A stretch of DNA of 11,717 bases from Candidatus Aenigmatarchaeota archaeon. Lineage in GTDB: Archaea > Aenigmatarchaeota > Aenigmatarchaeia > QMZP01. A program made the position numbers and the translations under genes. Positions 6,413 to 11,717 of this stretch are shown here, one piece after another. The DNA is taken from the NCBI GenBank assembly GCA_030666115.1, contig DAOUYM010000018.1:1-11717 (forward strand). The letters are read 5' to 3'. The notes beneath the pieces are model-generated. The model was not told the origin of the DNA. It searched no databases and worked only from the letters and a program-made list of their open reading frames with translations. Within the stretch, counting starts at the first letter, position 1. The number at the start of each line of letters is the position of its first letter.

Positions 6413-7018
6413 ATGACAATGTACAGGCACAGGGAGAAGTTCACCAGCTTCTCAGTCAAGATAGGGATTGCCTTTTCCAAACTAAGGATATCACCCAACC
6501 AGTGGACACTGCTGAGTATAATACCTGCTATCGTTGCGCTGTACTTCCTGGTTTACGGGGAATTCCTGTTTGCAGCCATTTTCTTCATACTGTCATCCTT
6601 CATGGACCTTATAGACGGGTCTGTGGCCCGGGTAATGGGAAAGGCTTCGAAACTAGGAGCTTATCTTGACACCATAGTGGACAGGTATGTGGAGGGCATC
6701 ATCATCTTCGCCCTGCTGTTCGCAGGACTGCCTGACTTCTACATCCCGATATCCGCCTGGATATTCCTGTACATATTCGGCAGTCTCATGACCACGTATT
6801 CCAAGTCAGCCGCAAAGGAAAAGGAGCTGATAATCGGGAAGGAGCTGAAGGGCGGCCTTCTGGAAAGGGCAGAGAGACTGATCATACTGTTCATTGGGAT
6901 TCTGCTGGCAGCCATCCAGCCGGTCTACCTCACCTACATAATCGTGATACTTGCAGTGTTAATCAACATATCCGCACTGCAGAGGATAGGGATGGCAGCC
7001 GGGTTGTCAAAGAAGTAG
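6413..7018 (+). CDS. CDP-alcohol phosphotransferase, likely archaetidylinositol phosphate synthase
   Basis: This membrane enzyme of 201 residues should transfer a phosphoalcohol to CDP-archaeol. The full catalytic signature D-x2-DG-x2-AR-x8-G-x3-D-x3-D is present: D65, D68, G69, A72, R73, G82, D86 and D90. Several hydrophobic segments (about residues 33-48, 50-63, 94-108, 110-125, 148-163, 165-185) surround it. Its position three bases after ino1 argues that the acceptor is inositol 1-phosphate, the product of Ino1, giving archaetidylinositol phosphate as in known methanogen enzymes. That specificity is inferred from context; the family also uses glycerol phosphate, serine and others. ATG 6419 is an alternative start two codons in. 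No separate promoter is obvious, so cotranscription with ino1 is likely. Confidence 0.88.
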   Translation: MTMYRHREKFTSFSVKIGIAFSKLRISPNQWTLLSIIPAIVALYFLVYGEFLFAAIFFILSSFMDLIDGSVARVMGKASKLGAYLDTIVDRYVEGIIIFALLFAGLPDFYIPISAWIFLYIFGSLMTTYSKSAAKEKELIIGKELKGGLLERAERLIILFIGILLAAIQPVYLTYIIVILAVLINISALQRIGMAAGLSKK

Positions 7019-7057
7019 GTTGTCGTTGCAGCAATCCGTTTCTGAAAGATTTGAAAC

Positions 7058-7066
7058 GTTTATATC
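7058..7066 (+). promoter_or_regulatory. TATA box of the 7090 gene (leaderless)
   Basis: GTTTATATC preceded by GAAAC (a BRE-like purine-rich element) lies about 27 bases ahead of ATG 7090. No Shine-Dalgarno precedes the ATG, so a leaderless transcript is expected. Confidence 0.6.
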
Positions 7067-7089
7067 AGGCCCTGGGCAAATATTAATCG

Positions 7090-7737
7090 ATGTCAAGCGA
7101 TGAGCAGTTATTGGCTTACATAAGGAGCCAGCTTAGTTCCGGTCAATCATCTGAGAGTATCAGGCAGGTCCTGATTCAGAAGGGCTGGCAGCTGGATGTG
7201 GTTAACCGGGCCATGAACGATGTGGATGAAACGGGTCCTGTTAATCCTGTTAAAGGGACTGCAGAGACATCAAAAACAGGTAAGAAGTCACAGGAAAAGA
7301 AGCCATCCAGGATGAAGTTCCTGCTGATATTGGTTGTGGCTGTTGTGGTTGTTCTGGTTATATTCATGTTTATCCCTGGACTGGGACTGTTCAGCTTGGG
7401 GAGTTTCAATCCAGACAGGTTTACACACGATACTGCCACTGGCTTCAGTAACATCGGACTACCCGAACACTGGGAATACTCCGGGAGCAGCCTGACCATG
7501 GTCTTCAAGAACAGCGCACCATACAGCATGACGATAGCCAAGGTCACTGCCAGTAGTTGCGATACACTGTATCCGGACCGCGAATTCAGGACAGGTGATA
7601 CATTAGATCTCAGGTTCACTGGATGCGAATATATTCAATCAGGATCATACTACTTTGTCAATATTGATATTAGCTATATTGATGATATGAAATTCGATGT
7701 ACAGGAAAGGGGAATGATTACAGGAAAGGCTAGTTAG
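7090..7737 (+). CDS. Unrecognised single-pass membrane protein with pilin-like outer domain
   Basis: I do not recognise a named family. The 215-residue product has three parts. Residues 1-45 form a small helical domain (YIRSQLSSGQSSESIRQVL, then KGWQLDVVNRAM), a pattern seen at the ends of various archaeal membrane proteins. Residues 46-75 are a Lys/Ser/Thr-rich linker. Residues 77-98 are a strong transmembrane helix of Val/Leu/Ile. The remainder (about 105-215) is probably outside and beta-rich, with two cysteines (C157, C179) that could form a disulfide and an ending ERGMITGKAS. That outer layout resembles the C-terminal beta domain of archaeal pilin-like and surface proteins, by inference only. 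It has its own promoter, and the next membrane protein gene follows about 40 bases later, so they may work together. Confidence 0.7.
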   Translation: MSSDEQLLAYIRSQLSSGQSSESIRQVLIQKGWQLDVVNRAMNDVDETGPVNPVKGTAETSKTGKKSQEKKPSRMKFLLILVVAVVVVLVIFMFIPGLGLFSLGSFNPDRFTHDTATGFSNIGLPEHWEYSGSSLTMVFKNSAPYSMTIAKVTASSCDTLYPDREFRTGDTLDLRFTGCEYIQSGSYYFVNIDISYIDDMKFDVQERGMITGKAS

Positions 7738-7778
7738 AAAGATGGGAAAGACAGAAAATATCTTGGGTTGTGATGGGA

Positions 7779-8300
7779 ATGTTTGGATTAAGAAGGAAGC
7801 GAGCAAAAAAAGAGAGTGGGAAGAAATCCCCGGATAAGAAGAAGGATGAGACGCAGAGGAAGGGGAAGGATAAGGGAAGGACAGAACCCGGAAAGAAGGG
7901 AGAACATGTGAAGAGTGTGAGGCCGGGTTTTAGGACCAGGTTCAGCTTCAGGAAGGATGTCATAGGAAAGGTGTGGTTCAGGCTGGACTACTTCGACAAG
8001 CGGCTGACGAAACTGGACGAGGAGAAGCAGAAGACCTTCCTGGACAACTACATGCAGAGCACCAGGCAACTCAACTTCTCCGTTGTAATCATAATCATCT
8101 GCATGATCATCGCCTACATAATCTACTCCATTAGAATCTTCAGCGTGGTTGAGACAGGGGCTGCCTGGATAATCCTGCTCTACCTTTTATTCTACCTTGC
8201 CAGACGTCACAGGATAGATAACGAGCAACTTCTGAAATATCTCATGGACACGGAGATGACCCCGGACTATGCCAGGTACCCAAGAGAGAACAAAAAATAA
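7779..8300 (+). CDS. Unrecognised protein with Lys-rich tail and two transmembrane helices
   Basis: No family is recognised. The 173-residue product begins with a very basic tail (residues 4-45, runs such as KKESGKKSPDKKKDE), followed by a folded-looking cytosolic part (FRTRFSFRKDVIGKVWFRLDY, LDEEKQKTFLDNYM) and a two-helix membrane hairpin at about 98-118 and 128-147. A short charged C-terminus ends in ENKK. Both ends should be cytosolic. The basic tail could contact nucleic acid or membrane lipid, but that is speculation. Candidate starts GTG 7770, ATG 7773 and ATG 7779 lie together; GTGAT at 7770-7774 with a four-base gap before 7779 resembles other ribosome-binding sites in the window, so 7779 is chosen. 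It lies 41 bases after the preceding membrane protein and is probably in the same transcript. Confidence 0.7.
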   Translation: MFGLRRKRAKKESGKKSPDKKKDETQRKGKDKGRTEPGKKGEHVKSVRPGFRTRFSFRKDVIGKVWFRLDYFDKRLTKLDEEKQKTFLDNYMQSTRQLNFSVVIIIICMIIAYIIYSIRIFSVVETGAAWIILLYLLFYLARRHRIDNEQLLKYLMDTEMTPDYARYPRENKK

Positions 8301-8310
8301 CATCGAAACG

Positions 8311-8341
8311 TGTCTTTCGTTAACCCAAATAACGAAAGACA
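8311..8341. repeat. Perfect 12-bp inverted repeat (hairpin)
   Basis: TGTCTTTCGTTA (8311-8322) and TAACGAAAGACA (8330-8341) are exact reverse complements around a 7-base A/C-rich loop. The 200-base spacer it lies in has no gene. Copies or partial copies of the arm recur at 8349-8356, 8412-8420 (inverted, next to the TATA box) and 8570-8579 (inside the next gene). No T-run follows on either strand, so a regulatory or RNA role is as likely as termination. Confidence 0.6.
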
Positions 8342-8411
8342 ACACCACTGTCTTTCCTTGATTTTACCATGTAAATCGATATCCTGCGTGCAAATCACCT
8401 GTTTCTAGGGG

Positions 8412-8429
8412 AACGAAAGATTTATAAAG
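8412..8429 (+). promoter_or_regulatory. Promoter of the coiled-coil/ATPase operon
   Basis: AACGAAAGA (8412-8420), matching one arm of the upstream hairpin and resembling an archaeal BRE, directly precedes TTTATAAAG (8421-8429). Initiation would be near 8448, giving a leader of about 50 bases. TATATAAC at 8441-8448 is a second candidate. Confidence 0.5.
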
Positions 8430-8501
8430 CTTTTGGTTACTATATAACTATAACTACACAGCAGTGATAAATAAATGTTATGACTCTGAAGGGGTGATTT
8501 G

Positions 8502-9041
8502 ATGGAAGATTACAAGACAGACAAATACAAGGATGACAAATACGTAGATAATGATATTGATAAAGAAACTGTCTTTCGTCCATTCCAGGACGAGGTCGTT
8601 GAAGAAAAGGAAGTAGAAAAGATAAGATTTGTTGAAAAACAGGCTATTCCTAAACTCGATGGTGAAGAATTCGAGCCAATAAAGAGGACCGGAGCCGAGG
8701 TGACGGGCAATCTTTTTGACAGGGTCAGATTCCTGGGTGAGAGGATAGACGAAACCAAGGATGCCATGCAACTGAGAGAAGGAATACACAATGACATAAT
8801 AAATGACATTGATGCTGACATAGAAGAAAAGAACAGGATAGAAAGCCAGATCTCCAACATGGATGAGAAGAGGAACATCAAGATGGACATATCCATCCTG
8901 AGGAGAGAGAAGAGGAACGAGAAAGTGAGGTTCTGGAAGGACATATTCGAACTCAGGACAGAGCTCAGGGAACTGCTCGAGAACCATCAGACAGAATCCA
9001 AGATCGTGGCAATATTTGATGATCTTGGAGGTGACGAATGA
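8502..9041 (+). CDS. Small charged coiled-coil protein, partner of the HerA-like ATPase
   Basis: No named family is recognised. The 179-residue product has an acidic, lysine-containing and probably disordered N-terminus (about 1-60, Asp/Lys/Tyr-rich), then long charged helices from about residue 65 to 170 with heptad-like hydrophobic spacing (LFDRVRFLGERIDETKDAMQ, IESQISNMDEKRNIKMDISI, FELRTELRELLENH). It ends in FDDLGGDE. It has no signal peptide, no membrane segment and no catalytic motif. GGGGTGAT at 8491-8498 three bases before ATG 8502 fixes the start. GGAGGTGA near its 3' end (9027-9034) serves the ATPase gene, and the stop overlaps the ATPase start as ATGA, so the two are translated together. 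A structural or regulatory subunit for the ATPase is the natural reading. Confidence 0.8.
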   Translation: MEDYKTDKYKDDKYVDNDIDKETVFRPFQDEVVEEKEVEKIRFVEKQAIPKLDGEEFEPIKRTGAEVTGNLFDRVRFLGERIDETKDAMQLREGIHNDIINDIDADIEEKNRIESQISNMDEKRNIKMDISILRREKRNEKVRFWKDIFELRTELRELLENHQTESKIVAIFDDLGGDE

Positions 9042-11269
9042 TCAGGAGAGACGAGAAACTGGTTGAGAAGGAGATAAAGAAACTCGTTCCTGTACTTGGG
9101 AAAGAGAGGGCGGAAAGGCTGAAAAAAGCGTATCTGCTTGGAGACGAGATGACCAAGGGCAGGATAATTGAAATGATTGATACTGTAAAGGCTGCTGTTT
9201 TTTCAAACAAGGATCTAAGGGACACACTCCTTATGGAGCCGCCCCCAAAAAACGTTGCAACCAAGGGGGATCTGAGGCTCGGTGATGTTATCTATGGCAG
9301 GAAGAGTATGTATCCGTTCAATGTGGAGGGTGATTCCCTGCTCACACATATAGGCATATTCGGTTCATCTGGTTATGGGAAGACCAACATAGCCCTCTGC
9401 ATGATCAAGCAGCTTTCTGACAACAACATACCTGTCGTAATATTCGACTTCTCCAAAAGGAACTACAAGGATCTGCTTTCCACTGAACTAAGGGATAAGA
9501 TACAGATATTCACAGTAGGAAGGAGGGTATCCCCTTACAGGTTCAATCCGCTGAGGCCACCAGAAGGCGTGCAGCTTTCGCAGTGGATGAAGGAGTTCGC
9601 AAGTGTATTCGATCACGCTTACTGGCTGCTTGGTGGTGGCAGGCACGTCATACTCAAGGCACTGGATAATGTTCACACAGAGGTTAAGAAACCAGTACTG
9701 AAGGATCTGAAGGAATGGCTGAAGGAGTATTCAGTATCAAACAAGATGCCCAGCAGGGAGAGGAACTGGCTTGCAACAGCAGAAAGGCCACTGGAATCGC
9801 TCTGCTTCAAGGAGCTTGGTGAGGTTTTCGACTGCGACCAGGGAATTAAGCCATCTGAATTCTTCAAGCCAGGAAAGATAACCATACTGGAACTCGATTC
9901 AATGGACACCAACGACAAGACTTTCTTCATAGAGATAACACTGCAGTGGATAAGGGACTGGCTGATGGTAAAGGGCAAGAAAGAGGAGCTGGTTGGAACA
10001 ATCATACTGGAGGAAGCGCATCACATACTCAACAGGGAGAAGTCCAGGAAATTGGGTTCAGAGACCGTGATGGACCTGATATTCAGGGAGGTCAGGGAAC
10101 TGGGCCTTGGTGTGATCTACATAGATCAGCACCCTTCAATGGTTTCGTACCCTGCACTTGGTAACACATCCACACACATATACATGAATCTGGGGCTTGA
10201 TACCAAGCAGAGTTCTGACATACTTGACGCTTCAAACATGCTTGGACTGGATTACGATGAAGAGGGTGGATACATAAGGAAGCTTCCTGTAGGACATGGT
10301 TTCACGCTCTGCAGGAACTCTGAATTCCCAAACTCGTTCATGGTGAGGTTCGATAACTTCGGATTTGAGAAGGGTTCTGTTACTGATATGGATATTGCTG
10401 AGTTCATGAAGGGTAAGATGGAGATAGAGTATCCAAGGGATGATTATCAGGTTGACGGGGTTGGACAGGCTGGACAGGCCGACCAGGCCGATAATAACGA
10501 TCGGACTGATCAGACTGACCAGACTGAATCCAACGAGGAAACCAAAACCAACACAACCGAATGGAATCGCGAGTATCGCGACAACAGGCTGGTAAGGGAT
10601 GTCCAGAATGTCCCAAAGGGGGATCTCATGGAATCCAGGACAGTGAAGAAGGAAGAGAGGATCAGGATGGATCCCAAGAACGTTCCAATGCACAAGATAC
10701 AGGAGATTAATGAGAATGACTGGGACGTGATAAAGGCTATAGGCAATGGTTCAGGCGCCTTCTCATCACAGATATACAAGAACCTGAGGATCTCCGGAAG
10801 CGTGTTCAACAGAAGGATTGACAAGCTGATAGACCTGGGTCTTGTTGAGATGAGGAAAGCCAAGATCAAGAAGAACAGGCTGAACTACTACTATCTGACC
10901 GGTATTGGGATGGATGTTTTCGCTACCAGGTACGGGATAGAGGAAGAAGTGATACAGACCAGCCTGGAGAAGGTACTTGAGATGTTCAGTATGGCTGGAT
11001 GGTCATTCGAAAAGGGTGAGAACAGGGTGGTGCTGGACATCAATGGGAAGAAGGCCAACATCATTGTTGCGAACACCCAGGACAGGGAGAAGATACACTC
11101 TGACCTGGGGAAGAACAGATACTTCCTCTGTGCCTCTGAGCAGATAAAGAACATGATTCTACAGGAGACTGCAAAGAGGGCTAGGGGCGGGAAGATGCTG
11201 ACATTATTCATTTCAACCATAAATAACTTCGAGGACAAGGGAGAATTCGAGAGGATTGAATTCGACTAG
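9038..11269 (+). CDS. HerA/FtsK-superfamily ATPase (DUF87 type) with winged helix and C-terminal alpha/beta domain
   Basis: This is a 743-residue P-loop ATPase, likely a ring-shaped DNA translocase. Residues 1-45 form a charged helical lead. The ATPase core has Walker A GSSGYGKT (109-116), the strand VVIFDFSKRNYKDLL, the HerA/VirB4-like FNPLRPPEGV, Walker B IILEE followed by AHH (322-329) and the sensor region YIDQHPS (about 361-367). Residues 472-495 are a Gly/Asp-Gln-Ala/Thr repeat linker. A winged helix follows (about 558-625: SSQIYKNLRISGSVFNRRIDKL, then LVEMRKAKIKKN). The last 110 residues alternate helix and strand (VVLDINGKKANIIVAN, NRYFLCAS, KMLTLFIS) and could be a restriction-endonuclease-like fold without an obvious D-ExK triad. 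No NurA, Mre11 or Rad50 gene is adjacent, so this is not the canonical repair HerA operon. A VirB4-like or defence ATPase is an alternative. Confidence 0.88.
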   Translation: MIRRDEKLVEKEIKKLVPVLGKERAERLKKAYLLGDEMTKGRIIEMIDTVKAAVFSNKDLRDTLLMEPPPKNVATKGDLRLGDVIYGRKSMYPFNVEGDSLLTHIGIFGSSGYGKTNIALCMIKQLSDNNIPVVIFDFSKRNYKDLLSTELRDKIQIFTVGRRVSPYRFNPLRPPEGVQLSQWMKEFASVFDHAYWLLGGGRHVILKALDNVHTEVKKPVLKDLKEWLKEYSVSNKMPSRERNWLATAERPLESLCFKELGEVFDCDQGIKPSEFFKPGKITILELDSMDTNDKTFFIEITLQWIRDWLMVKGKKEELVGTIILEEAHHILNREKSRKLGSETVMDLIFREVRELGLGVIYIDQHPSMVSYPALGNTSTHIYMNLGLDTKQSSDILDASNMLGLDYDEEGGYIRKLPVGHGFTLCRNSEFPNSFMVRFDNFGFEKGSVTDMDIAEFMKGKMEIEYPRDDYQVDGVGQAGQADQADNNDRTDQTDQTESNEETKTNTTEWNREYRDNRLVRDVQNVPKGDLMESRTVKKEERIRMDPKNVPMHKIQEINENDWDVIKAIGNGSGAFSSQIYKNLRISGSVFNRRIDKLIDLGLVEMRKAKIKKNRLNYYYLTGIGMDVFATRYGIEEEVIQTSLEKVLEMFSMAGWSFEKGENRVVLDINGKKANIIVANTQDREKIHSDLGKNRYFLCASEQIKNMILQETAKRARGGKMLTLFISTINNFEDKGEFERIEFD
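10463..10534 (+). repeat. 9-base tandem repeat inside the ATPase gene
   Basis: Eight imperfect 9-base units (GGACAGGCT, GGACAGGCC, GACCAGGCC, GATAATAAC, GATCGGACT, GATCAGACT, GACCAGACT, GAATCCAAC) encode GQA GQA DQA DNN DRT DQT DQT ESN. The period of three codons keeps frame when units are gained or lost. It forms the flexible linker between the ATPase core and the winged helix. Confidence 0.8.
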
Positions 11270-11638
11270 TCGCCTCGAGCCTCGATAATCATGCTAAAAA
11301 CTTAAAACTTCATGTCCGGAACGGACCCGAATCGGTTTTCAAAATCGACTCGGTTTCCAAATGGAATTGCAAAGGACTGGCTGGTGTTCATTGAACCAAT
11401 ATCATCTGAACCGTTAACCAATGGACCCAGGACCCGTATGGGTCGCCTACGCGCGATCTCTCAAGTGGATCAAGGCCTGGATATTGTTAGCTGAATCTGT
11501 GTACTGCTTTTGATTTACATTGTCTTGGATAATCTCACGTTAATTGATCCAAGCATATTATACCGGAGAAATAATTCCCGGTTTAAAATATATTTTCATC
11601 CCTGGGTATTGGGGATAGACTAATTTTAGGAGGATATT
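11270..11638. other. Gene-free stretch with clustered palindromes
   Basis: These 369 bases have no convincing gene on either strand; a 60-codon frame at 11312-11494 uses CG-rich arginine codons unlike its neighbours and has no ribosome-binding site. Short hairpins or palindromes cluster at 11314-11326, 11327-11353, 11355-11366, 11386-11396 and 11431-11444. Nearer the next gene are CTTGGAT/ATCCAAG arms (11524-11530, 11547-11553) and ACCGG/CCGGT arms (11562-11566, 11578-11582). An AT-rich TTAAAAC-like sequence at 11302-11308 could be a TATA box for a small RNA. Confidence 0.5.
11584..11593 (+). promoter_or_regulatory. TATA box of the right-end gene
   Basis: TAAAATATAT lies next to the ACCGG/CCGGT inverted repeat and predicts initiation near 11610. 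AGGAGGAT at 11628-11635, three bases before ATG 11639, is the ribosome-binding site. Confidence 0.5.
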
Positions 11639-11717
11639 ATGAGCGAAGTAAAAAAAGCATTATTACCCGAGTTTACGATCACCTCTAATTGGTTTTCCGA
11701 GAAAGAAGGCCAGAAAT
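11639..11717 (+). CDS. Start of an unrecognised gene, cut by the window edge
   Basis: An ATG with a strong AGGAGGAT ribosome-binding site three bases upstream opens a frame that runs off the window after 26 codons (MSEVKKALLPEFTITSNWF, then SEKEGQK). No family can be assigned from so little. The Leu (TTA) and Phe (TTT) codons are more AT-rich than in most neighbours, which may hint at a different origin, but the sample is tiny. The TATA box and leader place it in its own transcript. Confidence 0.65.
   Translation, partial: MSEVKKALLPEFTITSNWFSEKEGQK

Noticed and set aside
8478..8987. 169-codon open frame on the - strand opposite the coiled-coil gene
   Set aside because: The + strand gene has a strong ribosome-binding site and translational coupling to the ATPase; the - frame is hydrophobic only because it mirrors Glu/Lys/Asp codons.
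11311..11400. Possible tRNA or box C/D small RNA
   Set aside because: No T-arm GTTCGA-type sequence, no cloverleaf spacing, and no properly spaced C and D boxes on either strand.
11312..11494. 60-codon + strand frame in the gene-free stretch
   Set aside because: No ribosome-binding site, arginine codons (CGG, CGT, CGC) unlike the AGG-rich neighbours, and the sequence is full of palindromes; more likely non-coding.

Overview
The window reads as archaeal chromosome. The evidence is ribosomal proteins of the archaeal/eukaryotic type (L7Ae, S28e, L24e), a diphthine synthase, an archaeal-type Obg/YchF GTPase with a TGS tail, an inositol-phosphate synthase next to a CDP-alcohol phosphotransferase (archaeal inositol-lipid synthesis), TATA boxes about 26 bases ahead of leaderless starts, and GGTGAT/GGAGG ribosome-binding sites elsewhere. 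Arginine is mostly AGG and isoleucine mostly ATA. I cannot name the lineage; a DPANN-type or deep euryarchaeal genome would fit, but this is inference.

Left part (about 190-3870, + strand): the leaderless GTPase gene, then a compact run with its own promoter consisting of an ABC-2 exporter (ATPase and permease, 4-base overlap) and diphthine synthase dphB one base after the permease. Facing it on the - strand (3885-4719) is the ribosomal cluster rpl7ae-rps28e-rpl24e. It is transcribed toward dphB, and the two runs converge with only 16 bases between them.

Middle part (4845-7018): a PadR-type repressor gene (-) is divergent from ino1 plus a CDP-alcohol phosphotransferase gene (+). Together ino1 and its partner would turn glucose 6-phosphate into inositol phosphate and attach it to CDP-archaeol. 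The shared upstream region carries two matching 18-base inverted-repeat elements 41 bp apart. One covers the repressor's own TATA box and the other lies just upstream of the ino1 TATA box, so PadR control of itself and of inositol-lipid synthesis is the obvious hypothesis.

Right part (7058-11269, +): two unrecognised membrane proteins (one with a cytosolic helical domain, one TM segment and an outside pilin-like beta domain; one with a Lys-rich tail and a two-TM hairpin), then a separate two-gene operon made of a small charged coiled-coil protein translationally coupled to a 743-residue HerA/FtsK-family ATPase with a winged helix and an unassigned C-terminal alpha/beta domain. A 12-bp perfect hairpin and scattered copies of the same motif lie upstream of this operon. 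The ATPase/coiled-coil pair is the best candidate in the window for an undescribed system.

The right end (11270-11638) is a 369-base gene-free stretch unusually rich in short palindromes, followed by the start of another gene that runs off the window. No tRNA, rRNA, CRISPR array, transposase or integrase was seen.
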